A DNA stretch of 64,000 nucleotides from Hwanghaeella grinnelliae. GTDB lineage: Bacteria > Pseudomonadota > Alphaproteobacteria > UBA8366 > Aestuariispiraceae. Below, one piece after another: positions 33,017 to 41,400 of the stretch (position 1 is its first letter; each line of letters opens with the position of its first letter). The notes beneath the pieces were generated by a model. That model saw only the letters and a list, made by a program, of their open reading frames with translations. It ran no database searches and was not told the DNA's origin. The position numbers were made by a program, and so were the translations under genes. Where the stretch lies: NCBI RefSeq assembly GCF_004005845.1, contig NZ_SADE01000001.1, positions 1,984,001 through 2,048,000 of the forward strand, written 5' to 3'.

Positions 33017-34078
33017 TCAATGCACCGCATCGACAAGCCCAATTTCCGGCGGTGTCATGCGCAGGATTTCGTATTCGACTTCGGCCGGGCGACGCCCAGT
33101 CAAAACGATATCCAGCGTCCGCTCGCCCCCTTTCAAGAATCGATGCCCCTGTTGAACCGCGATGACGGCCCAACGGATATGGGCGAAGACCTCCCAGAAA
33201 TAGACGCGTTTGGGATCAACCTTGCACCCCGATACCCGTTCATATCCGCGATAAAAGGCCGCGCGGGACCCTATCCCACCGGCTGGCTTGTCGCGCTGCC
33301 CGAACCGCCAGCACATGGCACAAAACCAACCGATATCCTCATGCGGCTCACCCCAACCGGCAAACTCCCAATCCAGAATTCCGGTCAGGCCCTGGCCGTC
33401 GACCATGTAATTTCCGGTACGGAAATCATGATGCAGCAGCACCATCTCTTCCGCCGGAAGTCGATTGATCTCCAGCCAGCGCAATCCCCATTCTAGCGCA
33501 CTGCGCGGCTCACCCAGCGCATCAAGATGTCGCCGGAACTCATTGAGGGAATCCACTTCTTCCGGTGCAGGCAGAAACTCAAACGTGTGGCTCGACGGTG
33601 TGATCGAATGGATGCGGGCCATCTCTTCGCCCAAACGTTCAGCCAGTGCCTCCCGATCCCCGCCGATATCAGGATCACGCGTCACCCGCTGCCCCAAGGC
33701 GGTACCGCCGATCCGGCGCATCACCACAAAGGGTTTACCGATGACGGAAACATCTTCGCAGCACAGAAGCGGTTCCGGAACCGCCACCCCCGCTGCATAG
33801 GCCGCGGAAAGCAGGTGGAACTCGTCCGCGCGGCTATGGCTGACCGCGACACCGGACGGCGCATCGGTCCGCACTACGGTTTCCAGGAAACCCGCGCGTT
33901 CCCCGCCTTCGATGTGAAGATCGACAAGCCAGTTTTCCTGAATAGCCCCGCCGCTAAGTTTGCGGCAGTCGCCGACCGATACACTCTCTGCGCCAAAGGA
34001 CGCACGCACGAAGTCACCCAGGGCCGTTCGGCCCTGTTCTCCGGTCAAATCCCGGTCACTAACACCCTTGCCGGTCAA
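33017..34078 (-). CDS. APH-type kinase, candidate 4-hydroxyacyl-CoA kinase (LvaA-like)
   Basis: About 353 residues. Aminoglycoside-phosphotransferase/choline-kinase fold: LSGGAIQENWLVDL near the N terminus, VVMRRIGG hinge, catalytic loop LLHHDFRTGNYMVD (HxDxxxxN) and metal-binding GILDWEFAGWG. The start is uncertain: the open frame begins with TTG only 3 bases after the stop of the acyl-CoA dehydrogenase gene, so translation may be coupled. Kinases of this type next to an acyl-CoA dehydrogenase (or fused to one in animal ACAD10/ACAD11) phosphorylate 4-hydroxyacyl-CoA. Antibiotic resistance is unlikely in this setting. Confidence 0.85.
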   Translation of the reverse strand: MTGKGVSDRDLTGEQGRTALGDFVRASFGAESVSVGDCRKLSGGAIQENWLVDLHIEGGERAGFLETVVRTDAPSGVAVSHSRADEFHLLSAAYAAGVAVPEPLLCCEDVSVIGKPFVVMRRIGGTALGQRVTRDPDIGGDREALAERLGEEMARIHSITPSSHTFEFLPAPEEVDSLNEFRRHLDALGEPRSALEWGLRWLEINRLPAEEMVLLHHDFRTGNYMVDGQGLTGILDWEFAGWGEPHEDIGWFCAMCWRFGQRDKPAGGIGSRAAFYRGYERVSGCKVDPKRVYFWEVFAHIRWAVIAVQQGHRFLKGGERTLDIVLTGRRPAEVEYEILRMTPPEIGLVDAVH

Positions 34079-34081
34079 TCG

Positions 34082-35281
34082 TTACACGCCCCAACGCCAG
34101 AAATCCTGCCGTTCGGCAGTGTAGAAACGGTTCAGCACCATGCTGTGCACTTCGGAAGCCCCATCGACGAGGCGCGCCTGGCGGGCATAGCGGTAGATCC
34201 ATTCCAGGACCGTGTCCTTGCTATAGCCGCGAGCGCCATTCAACTGTAACGCCGTGTCGACGGCTTGGTGCAGCGTGTCGGCGACCTGGATTTTCGCCAT
34301 GGAGACTTCCTTGCGGGCCTTGTCGCCCTGGTCCAGTTTCCAGGCGGCCTTCATGGTCAACATCCGGCCGATTTCGATATCCATCGCCGCCTTGCCCATC
34401 ATCAGCTGCACACTCTCACGGTCAGCCAACTTGATGCCGAAACCTTCCCGGCGTTCGATATATTCCTGCGCGATCTCCAGCGAGCGCTTGGCGAGCCCCA
34501 GCCAGCGCATGCAATGGGTCAGACGTGCCGTGCCAAGGCGGATCTGCGTCAGCTTCAAGCCGTCGCCAACTTCCATGATCCGGTCTGCATCGTCGATTTC
34601 CAGCCCATCGAACTCGATCTCGCAATGCCCGCCATGTTCTTCCGGTCCCATGATCTCGATCCGGCGGATGATCTTCCAACCCGGCTGGTCCTTGTGGAAC
34701 ATGAAGGCCGTCAGGCCCTTGCGCGGATCGTCGGAGGTTTTAGCCATCAGGATGAAATGGGTCGCGACTTCCGCACCCGTGATGAACCATTTCTTGCCGG
34801 TGACGATCCATTTATCGCCCTTCTTCTCCGCCTTGGTGCGGATCATGCTGGGATCCGACCCGCCGCCCGGGTGCGGTTCGGTCATGACGAAGGAAGAACG
34901 AATCTTGCCGTCGATGATCGGCTGCAACCATTTGTCTTTCTGGTCTTCCCGGGCGACCTTGTTCAGCACGAACATATTGCCATCGTCGGGCGCGGCCGCG
35001 TTGAAACACACCGGCCCGAAGATCGAACGATTCATTTCCTCGTAGCAGGCCGCCATGCCCTGTGTGTTAAGCCCAAGACCACCGCGTTCCTTCGGCATCT
35101 GGGGTGACCACAGACCCGCTTCCTTGGCCTTCGCCTTCATCCCCTCCAACGCGTCATGGGCGATGTTCTCATGCGCGTCATAGGCGCTCCGGTCGCTTTC
35201 GAGCGGAATGATGTGCTGGTCCACGAAGGCGCGATAGCGCTTGCGCAGGTAGTCGACCTCCGGCGTCAGGATAAAGTCCAT
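34082..35281 (-). CDS. Acyl-CoA dehydrogenase (ACAD10/11- or LvaC-like)
   Basis: 399 residues with the complete ACAD layout: N-terminal helices, FVMTEPHPGGGSDPSMIRTKAEKKGDK at the substrate/FAD beta domain, and the C-terminal helical domain ending in QLNGARGYSKDTVLEWIYRYARQARLVDGASEV. It is cytoplasmic and FAD-dependent. GGGAG precedes the ATG. In lva-type pathways this partner eliminates phosphate from the phosphorylated 4-hydroxyacyl-CoA, giving an isomerised product for beta-oxidation. The surrounding genes (kinase, DUF6285, SDR) favour that role over ordinary fatty-acid oxidation. Confidence 0.92.
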   Translation of the reverse strand: MDFILTPEVDYLRKRYRAFVDQHIIPLESDRSAYDAHENIAHDALEGMKAKAKEAGLWSPQMPKERGGLGLNTQGMAACYEEMNRSIFGPVCFNAAAPDDGNMFVLNKVAREDQKDKWLQPIIDGKIRSSFVMTEPHPGGGSDPSMIRTKAEKKGDKWIVTGKKWFITGAEVATHFILMAKTSDDPRKGLTAFMFHKDQPGWKIIRRIEIMGPEEHGGHCEIEFDGLEIDDADRIMEVGDGLKLTQIRLGTARLTHCMRWLGLAKRSLEIAQEYIERREGFGIKLADRESVQLMMGKAAMDIEIGRMLTMKAAWKLDQGDKARKEVSMAKIQVADTLHQAVDTALQLNGARGYSKDTVLEWIYRYARQARLVDGASEVHSMVLNRFYTAERQDFWRWGV

Positions 35282-35328
35282 AGTCTCACTCCCATAAGCT
35301 TTTCTAAAATGTTAAAAATAACACCTAA

Positions 35329-35676
35329 CTATTTGCTGTAAGGCGCATTTTCAGAGAGCTTATCAAGATCGAAGAAGGAGGTGGCGGAGAGGATCTTATT
35401 CTCCATATTGATCAGCAACGGGGTCGCCGCTTTCAAATAGACAGCCCATTCGGGATCGGCCCCCATCTTGGCACGGCGGGCGGCCCGGTCCGCAAGGTCA
35501 TCGAACGCCCACATATGAACCACCTGGTTCAACGGACCGATATCCATGGACGTGTACCAGCCCACCATCCTTTCCAGCGTACGCAGTTGAACCGGCAGAC
35601 CCTTTTCCTGATAGATGGCCAGGAAATCGTTCAGCTTGCCCGGATGGCAGGTATAGGTGCGGTGATCGACGATCAT
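35329..35676 (-). CDS. NIPSNAP-family small protein
   Basis: 115 residues, one dimeric alpha/beta ferredoxin-like domain: MIVDHRTYTCHPGKLNDFLAIY, then LNQVVHMWAFDDLADRAARRAKM and PEWAVYLKAATPLLINMENKIL. GAGGGAG lies 8 bases before the ATG. The biochemical role of bacterial NIPSNAP proteins is poorly known. It is embedded between the SDR and the acyl-CoA dehydrogenase on the same strand with gaps of about 50 bases, so it belongs to the same catabolic operon, perhaps as an isomerase or binding protein for an intermediate. Confidence 0.85.
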   Translation of the reverse strand: MIVDHRTYTCHPGKLNDFLAIYQEKGLPVQLRTLERMVGWYTSMDIGPLNQVVHMWAFDDLADRAARRAKMGADPEWAVYLKAATPLLINMENKILSATSFFDLDKLSENAPYSK

Positions 35677-35727
35677 GGTCTTTACTCCCTCAATTTCAGT
35701 TCGTTTCGTTTGTTGTCAAAAAAAGCC

Positions 35728-36510
35728 TCACGGCACCGATAGGACATGGCCGCCATCGACCGTGATCAGCGATCCCGTCATGTAGGCGGATGCATCGCTG
35801 GCCAGCAACAACAGCGGTCCGTCCAAATCATGTTCCTCACCGAACCGCCGCATCGGCACGCCCTTGCGCATTTTGTCCCCGCCCTCCCCGGTCAGGAAGT
35901 CACGGTTGATCTCGGTAATGATATAGCCCGGCGCGATCGCATTGACCCGAATGCCGTAACGGGACCATTCCAATGCCATCGCCTTGGTTGCCTGGACAAG
36001 GCCGGCCTTTGCCGCGGCATAGGAAACCAGCTGCTTCAGCACTCGTTCCGCCAGGATCGACGCGATATTGATAATGCTGCCGCCGCCGCTCTCGGCCATG
36101 TGCTTGGCAACCGTCTGCGCGACGAAAAAGGCGCCCTTCAAGTTGGTGTCGAGGACAAAGTCCCAGTTTTCCTCCGTATGCTCCATGGCGGGTTCAGTCA
36201 CGGCGACACCGGCATTGTTCACAAGGATATCGATCTTGCCCGTCAATTCGACGGCGTGGCTCACGGCCTCCGCAATCGAGGTCATATCGACAACGTCCAG
36301 TGCGACGACATAGGCGGTGCGACCCAACCCTTCAATTTCCTTGGCCAAGGATTCCAGTCGGTCGGTCCGGCGGGCGGCGAGCACCACGTCCGCACCGGCC
36401 CGTGCCATCGTCATGGCGAAGCGTTTGCCCAGGCCGCTGCTGGCGCCGGTCACAAGGGCCACTTTGCCCGCCAGTGAAAATGTGCTGCCGATCTCGCCGG
36501 TATCCGGCAT
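35728..36510 (-). CDS. Short-chain dehydrogenase/reductase
   Basis: 260 residues, classical SDR: cofactor motif VTGASSGLGKRFA, LVNNAGVA, and the catalytic set Ser (IINIAS), Tyr and Lys (SYAAAKAGL). The C-terminal GSLITVDGGHVLSVP is typical. NAD(P) choice is not certain; a basic/neutral AARRTDR after beta-2 leans to NADPH. GGAGG lies before the ATG. As first gene of the operon with acyl-CoA dehydrogenase, kinase and DUF6285, it could interconvert a 4-oxo and a 4-hydroxy acyl group, the task of LvaD in levulinate degradation. Confidence 0.9.
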   Translation of the reverse strand: MPDTGEIGSTFSLAGKVALVTGASSGLGKRFAMTMARAGADVVLAARRTDRLESLAKEIEGLGRTAYVVALDVVDMTSIAEAVSHAVELTGKIDILVNNAGVAVTEPAMEHTEENWDFVLDTNLKGAFFVAQTVAKHMAESGGGSIINIASILAERVLKQLVSYAAAKAGLVQATKAMALEWSRYGIRVNAIAPGYIITEINRDFLTGEGGDKMRKGVPMRRFGEEHDLDGPLLLLASDASAYMTGSLITVDGGHVLSVP

Positions 36511-36723
36511 TTGAGCCTCCCCGCTTGTTTCCTGAACGCTGATTCATTTTTCGCTGAAAGGATATGCCCTATTCGCCCTAATGGGCAAAGCGCATCGCCA
36601 TGATTCCCACCGCCTTGCGGTAAAAGGTTTCGTTCCGCCGCGGCTGGTTTGAAAAGATCGACGTCGCCGGAATTTGCTCTAACCTGACCGCAATGAAGCC
36701 AAATCAACAAAGGAGAATGAAAG

Positions 36724-37074
36724 ATGTCCATCACCCGCTACCAGACCGGCGCACGGATGAGCCAAGCCGTGGTCTATAACGGCGTCTGCTACACGGCCGG
36801 GCAAGTTGCCCTGGATGCCAAGGGCGCATCGGTCACCGATCAGACGAAGAATATCCTGGATCGGTTGGACACGCTGTTGGCGGAAGCCGGCACGGACAAG
36901 ACGAAAATCCTGTCCGCGACGATCTGGCTATCCGACATTTCCACATTCAACGAGATGAATGCCGTTTGGGATGCCTGGGTGCCGGAAGGCCACGCACCAT
37001 GCCGCGCCTGCGTCGAATCCAAACTCGCCGCACCGGATTTCACCGTCGAAATCGGTGTCATCGCCGCCGCGTAA
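36724..37074 (+). CDS. RidA-family enamine/imine deaminase
   Basis: 116 residues, slightly short for the family. It opens with TRYQTGARMSQAVVYNGVCYTAGQVA and ends with APCRACVESKLAAPDFTVEIGVIAA. The Arg before AC(V) corresponds to the catalytic Arg of active RidA proteins. RidA hydrolyses reactive 2-imino acids to 2-keto acids. AAAGGAG precedes it. It starts an operon with a D-amino-acid dehydrogenase, which generates exactly such imines, so the pairing makes biochemical sense. Confidence 0.9.
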   Translation: MSITRYQTGARMSQAVVYNGVCYTAGQVALDAKGASVTDQTKNILDRLDTLLAEAGTDKTKILSATIWLSDISTFNEMNAVWDAWVPEGHAPCRACVESKLAAPDFTVEIGVIAAA

Positions 37075-37104
37075 CCGTATATGGAAAAGGGCTGAGGGGG
37101 TTTC

Positions 37105-38364
37105 ATGCGCATCGTGGTTATCGGCGCTGGGGTCGTTGGAACGACGCTGGCCTATGAACTGCTGAAGGACGGGCACGAAATCACCGTCCTAGAACGCAAC
37201 GACAAACCGGCGGAAGGCACAAGCTATGCCAATGCCGGTTTGATCGCCCCCGGCCATTCCTTCACTTGGGCCTCCCCAAAAGCACCCAAGATACTTCTGA
37301 AGTCTCTTTATTCCGGGGGGCAGGCCCTTCGGTTCAAACCGTCGGCGGATCCCGACCTGTGGATCTGGATGCTGAGGTTCCTGGGCGAATGCACCGCGTC
37401 CGCCGCGGAGCGCAACACACTGATCAAGCATGCGCTGTGCGTGTATTCACAAAGCCAGTTGGAACGACTGACCGAGGAAACCGGCGTCGGGTATCACCAT
37501 ATCGACAAGGGTGTCCTGTATCTCTATCGCAACCCGGACAGTTTCGCCGCGGGGCGGGAACATATGAAGCTTCTGGCCGATGACGGCCAGCAGGTTCAAA
37601 ACCTGAGCGGCGAGGAAGCCGCCGCGGTCGACCCCGCCCTGGAAGCATCGAAACATCTGATCGCAGGCGCGGTTTACTGCCCGACCGACGGCAGCGGCGA
37701 TGCCCGTCTGTTTACCCGCAACCTCGCCGACTACGTCACCGGCAAGGGGGTCACGTTCAAATTCGGTACGGAAGTCCGCAAAGTCGTCACCACTGGCGGA
37801 AAGGCCACCGCCGTTGAAACGGATCAAGGCGCGTTCACCTCCGACGCCGTGGTCTTCTGCACCGGCGTGCTGGGGATGGACCTTTTGAAACAGCACGGGC
37901 TTGGCCTGCCGATTTATCCGGTCAAAGGCTATTCGATGACCGTGCCGCTGGATGTCGCTTCCCCCGCCGCCAACCGGGCACCGACCGTGGGCGGCGTCGA
38001 CGAAGACAATCTGGTCGCCTATGCCCGGATCGGCGACCACATGCGCCTGACAGCGGTCGCGGAGTTTTCCGGCTATGGCCGCAGCTTCAACGACAAGGAC
38101 TTCGACAGCATGCTGGCCTCGGCGCAATCACTGTTCCCCGGCGTTGGCGACTATGCCAAGGCGGAGAAATGGGCCGGCCTGCGCCCGATGACACCGACCG
38201 GCATCCCATACATGGACAAGACCAGGACGCGGGGCCTCTACGCCAGTGTCGGCCATGGACATATGGGTTGGACAATGGCGCCGGGTTCGGCCCGCCTGAT
38301 GGCCGATCTGATTGGGGGCACAAAACCTGCCCTACCGATGGAGAATTTCGCCCTGCCGAATTGA
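37105..38364 (+). CDS. D-amino-acid dehydrogenase (DadA-like FAD oxidoreductase)
   Basis: 419 residues. FAD site VVIGAGVVGTTLAYELLKDGHEITVLERN at the N terminus; the DAO fold continues with ADPDLWIWMLRFLGECT, GRSFNDKDF and the C-terminal GLRPMTPTGIPYMDKTR and SVGHGHMGWTMAPGSARLMADLI. This is the DadA pattern of membrane-associated D-amino-acid dehydrogenases, close in length to DadA (about 430). GAGGGGG lies before the ATG. It is preceded by a RidA gene (30-base gap) and followed by a racemase-like gene, suggesting conversion of an amino acid to its D-form, oxidation, and imine hydrolysis. Confidence 0.9.
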   Translation: MRIVVIGAGVVGTTLAYELLKDGHEITVLERNDKPAEGTSYANAGLIAPGHSFTWASPKAPKILLKSLYSGGQALRFKPSADPDLWIWMLRFLGECTASAAERNTLIKHALCVYSQSQLERLTEETGVGYHHIDKGVLYLYRNPDSFAAGREHMKLLADDGQQVQNLSGEEAAAVDPALEASKHLIAGAVYCPTDGSGDARLFTRNLADYVTGKGVTFKFGTEVRKVVTTGGKATAVETDQGAFTSDAVVFCTGVLGMDLLKQHGLGLPIYPVKGYSMTVPLDVASPAANRAPTVGGVDEDNLVAYARIGDHMRLTAVAEFSGYGRSFNDKDFDSMLASAQSLFPGVGDYAKAEKWAGLRPMTPTGIPYMDKTRTRGLYASVGHGHMGWTMAPGSARLMADLIGGTKPALPMENFALPN

Positions 38365-38416
38365 TGCCAGTTCTGGATTCGGTGCTATAGTGTGCGTGTT
38401 GAAGAAGGATTGAGCC

Positions 38417-39211
38417 ATGCCAGACGCCGCCTTGGAACTCCGCCCCGTGATGCCGCCGGTCCGCAAGATGGACTACAAGGTGGGCAAGAAACTCGGCCAC
38501 CGTGCCCGGATTGGGGCCGTGGTCCTAGCCAGCGACGAGACGATGGAATTCGAGTTCCGAACGGTGCTGAACAGCCTGGACGATGGTGTCGCGCTCTATC
38601 ATGCGCGCATTGAGAATTCCCCGGAAATCACCCCCGAGACGCTCCGTGCCATGGAAGGCAAGATCGCGGGAACAGCGCGGCTCTTGCTACCACAGTCCCC
38701 GATGGACGTGGTTGCTTATGGCTGCACCTCGGCCTCCGTCGCGATCGGACCGGAACGCGTGTCGGAACTGCTGCTGGAAGCAGAACCGACGGCCAAGGTG
38801 ACAAACCCCGCCACCGCGGCGGTAGAGGCCTTGCGGGCTATGGGCGTCCACCGGCTCGCGATCCTGACGCCGTACCAGGAGTCGGTGAACGTCTTCTTCG
38901 GGGAGTTCTTCGCCGATCAGGGATTCGAGATCGCCGCCTTCGGGTCGTTCCTGGAAGACAATGACGGCGCCGTCGCTGCCATCGACCCGGCCAGCGTGTC
39001 GGAAGCGGTGATCGAGCTCGGACGCGATCCGAATGTGGACGGGGTATTCGTCGCCTGCACCAGCACGCGGCTTTTGGAAATGGCCGCCGAAACGGAACGC
39101 AAACTGGGCAAGCCGGTCACCAGCAGCAACCACGCCATCATCTGGCACAGCCTGCGGCTGGGTGGCATCGACGACATAATGCCCCAGTTCGGGAAGCTCT
39201 ATACGCTCTAA
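38417..39211 (+). CDS. Asp/Glu racemase superfamily protein, maleate isomerase-like
   Basis: 264 residues. Two conserved cysteines stand in the family positions: VVAYGCTSASVAIG near residue 100 and VDGVFVACTSTRLLE near residue 215. Both Cys present fits maleate cis-trans isomerase or a racemase and argues against arylmalonate decarboxylase, which keeps one. AAGGATTGAG precedes the ATG. It follows the D-amino-acid dehydrogenase by 52 bases. Two roles are open: racemase feeding the dehydrogenase, or maleate isomerase of an aromatic/nicotinate-type route; no other nicotinate gene is near, so the first is slightly favoured. Confidence 0.82.
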   Translation: MPDAALELRPVMPPVRKMDYKVGKKLGHRARIGAVVLASDETMEFEFRTVLNSLDDGVALYHARIENSPEITPETLRAMEGKIAGTARLLLPQSPMDVVAYGCTSASVAIGPERVSELLLEAEPTAKVTNPATAAVEALRAMGVHRLAILTPYQESVNVFFGEFFADQGFEIAAFGSFLEDNDGAVAAIDPASVSEAVIELGRDPNVDGVFVACTSTRLLEMAAETERKLGKPVTSSNHAIIWHSLRLGGIDDIMPQFGKLYTL

Positions 39212-39259
39212 CGGTCGCGCTGCCTTATCCACCAGAACCGGTTCGCGTCTGTCGTCCGT

Positions 39260-39679
39260 CTACTTTGTCGATGGGGAAATGAAGCGGTCTTCTGGAATTT
39301 CCGCCGTTGCTGTGATTTCTATCATCAAATTTTGGTCGTACAGCCGGTTGACCTCCACGGTCGTCGTGACGGGATAGGGCGGGCTGAAATAGGCTTGGCG
39401 GATTTCGCCGCAGGCCATGAAGGCCTCAATATCAGTCGTATGTTGGACCAGACTGACTATGTCCTCCATCCGGCCCCCAACATAGGCGAGAGTCTGTCGG
39501 ATATTCTCAAGCGTTTGGCCTAGTTGGGCCGGCATGTCTTCGGCGCCAACGACATTGCCTGCCGGGTCGAGTGCCACCTGGCCTTTCAATCGCACGACGT
39601 GGCCCGCACCATGCACGACGCCCATCGAAAATGCCCCGAATGGCTGCCAAACTGCCGGCGGATTGAAGTATTCGGCCAT
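39260..39679 (-). CDS. RidA-family protein lacking the catalytic Arg
   Basis: 139 residues of the YjgF/RidA fold (WQPFGAFSMGVVHGAGHVVRLKGQVALD). At the place of the RxC catalytic pattern it reads PYPVTTTVEVNRLYDQNLMIEI, so the Arg needed for imine hydrolysis is replaced by Thr. It thus belongs to the Rid subfamilies that have other or unknown activities. AGGGCAGG lies before the ATG. It converges on the racemase-like gene; no operon partner is obvious. Confidence 0.85.
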   Translation of the reverse strand: MAEYFNPPAVWQPFGAFSMGVVHGAGHVVRLKGQVALDPAGNVVGAEDMPAQLGQTLENIRQTLAYVGGRMEDIVSLVQHTTDIEAFMACGEIRQAYFSPPYPVTTTVEVNRLYDQNLMIEITATAEIPEDRFISPSTK

Positions 39680-39799
39680 ATGTCCTGCCCTTGAAGCGCA
39701 ATACCCAAACCCAAACGTGTTAGCTGGTGGGTCTTTCCTTATCCCGCAGGATATTTTTCATTTTCCGGTGCTTTACCTGACTTGCATCAGAAGTGCCGC

Positions 39800-41368
39800 T
39801 CAACTCATGTAAAGTCGTTCTAAAATACGACGAGCGAAGCTGGCCATCAAATAGGCCGAACTGGTGAAGAAACCGGGGCCCCAGAGCCACATGTTGCAGG
39901 CATAGACGTTCCTGGCTCCGCGCAATCGGAAGGTCTCCATATCGATATCGGCCCCGGGCATCTGTTCACCCGCCAGCTCATACCCCCGCATCAAGCCTGA
40001 CCGGGCAAGATCGGCGGTGAGCGTGGATTGCCCTGGATCATGGACCATGCGGTTCACCCCGCCACTGGCGTCAATCACCACATCGGCGCGGTCTTCGCCG
40101 AACCGATGGCCGACACTGAACCCCGATCCATCGTCAGTCACCTGTGGCGGTTCCACGCCCGCCCGCACGGTCAGCACACCCGCCTCATGCAAGGCGAGCA
40201 GACGCTCTGCCGTCGGCACCGGGCATGGCGCACCGAAGGTCAGGAAGGCCGTTTCCATCTCAGCCCGGTAGCGCTTTTCCGCTTCCGGCGTCATCAGGCG
40301 CTCGGCGAATCCGTCCCAGATGTCCAATTGCGCGTCCGAGAACATGTCGACCAGGAAGTTGCCCGTGCCGCCGCCCCGCGCCCCGGTGATGTCGTCAGCC
40401 AGGATATCCCCTGCCCGCGCGTTCAGGGCATCTCCGTCATGACACTCGGCATAGGGGTCGACGATACGGTGCCAATCGATGTCGGCACCGTGCCGATCCG
40501 CTTCCGCCCTTATCATCCCGGCCAGGGCATCCAGCGAAAGTCCACCCTGCTCCCCCGCGACGCGGCGAAACTCAGCCAAGGTGAAATGCTTGCGGTTGAT
40601 CGCCATGGGGCGAAGCGATTGCATCTTCTTTAAACGCCCGCCACGCGATCCCAGGACGACACGCCGATTATTCGGCCCCGGCACAAAGGAAAGGATTCCG
40701 TCAGCCCGCCGTTCGAAGGCACAACCCGTTCCCGGCGCGTAGAGCCGGTTGACGATGTCATAGGCGCTGAGCGAGGTGCCCAGCACATAGACCGCCGCAT
40801 CCAGCGCGATCGCGTCGAGGTCTTTCGCGGACACGTGGGTCGGATAGAAGCCATGGGTATCGCCGACCAACGCGCCGAACCGGTCCAGGTCCGGGCATCT
40901 GCCGGTCGTCAACAGGACAGCATCCGCCGCGACCATGCCCCCCGGATAGGCGATTTCCACCCCGGCGCCGGTTTCCTTCAAGCCCGTGGCTTCCGCCGGG
41001 ATCAAGTCCAGGTGGATCCCCTTGATCGCGGCAATGGTCCGGGCGGTCCGCACGACGTTTTCCAGGAATTCGCCGTACAAGGCGCGCGGCAAATGGCCTT
41101 TCTCGTCGATCTCTCCAGCCGCACCGGTATCGCGCAGCCAATTGATGAAGGCCTGTTTGTTCTCCGGCACCAGACACATCGTGTCGGTCGTATTGTTGAT
41201 CAGGTAGTCCGGGCATTCGTCCGTTTTATAGGGATAGCCGGGTCCGAAAGTACCGGATGCCTCGAAAACCGTGATCCGTTTCACCGGATAGCGGTCGACA
41301 AGCTGAAACAGGGCGCTGGTCCCTGCGAACCCACAACCGATCAGGGCGATATGTTCTGGGCCCGGCAT
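39800..41368 (-). CDS. FAD/NAD(P)-binding protein of unknown substrate
   Basis: 522 residues. ATG 41368 is chosen for its AGGAGA site 8 bases upstream and because the FAD motif HIALIGCGFAGTSALFQL follows at once; an in-frame start lies at 41404. The motifs PGYPYKTDECPDYLINN, VLGTSLSAYDIVNRLY and VVIDASGG mark the large NAD_binding_9-type FAD protein group (formerly annotated as hydroxyacylglutathione hydrolase). It lies 32 bases after the acyl-CoA ligase on the same strand, so a two-gene operon is likely. The substrate cannot be named. Confidence 0.8.
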   Translation of the reverse strand: MPGPEHIALIGCGFAGTSALFQLVDRYPVKRITVFEASGTFGPGYPYKTDECPDYLINNTTDTMCLVPENKQAFINWLRDTGAAGEIDEKGHLPRALYGEFLENVVRTARTIAAIKGIHLDLIPAEATGLKETGAGVEIAYPGGMVAADAVLLTTGRCPDLDRFGALVGDTHGFYPTHVSAKDLDAIALDAAVYVLGTSLSAYDIVNRLYAPGTGCAFERRADGILSFVPGPNNRRVVLGSRGGRLKKMQSLRPMAINRKHFTLAEFRRVAGEQGGLSLDALAGMIRAEADRHGADIDWHRIVDPYAECHDGDALNARAGDILADDITGARGGGTGNFLVDMFSDAQLDIWDGFAERLMTPEAEKRYRAEMETAFLTFGAPCPVPTAERLLALHEAGVLTVRAGVEPPQVTDDGSGFSVGHRFGEDRADVVIDASGGVNRMVHDPGQSTLTADLARSGLMRGYELAGEQMPGADIDMETFRLRGARNVYACNMWLWGPGFFTSSAYLMASFARRILERLYMS

Positions 41369-41400
41369 GGGCCGTTCTCCTAAACTACCACACGGAACCG

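Noticed and set aside
33017-34078. Aminoglycoside resistance gene
   Set aside because: The kinase fold is shared, but the operon partners (acyl-CoA dehydrogenase, DUF6285, SDR) point to acyl-CoA metabolism.
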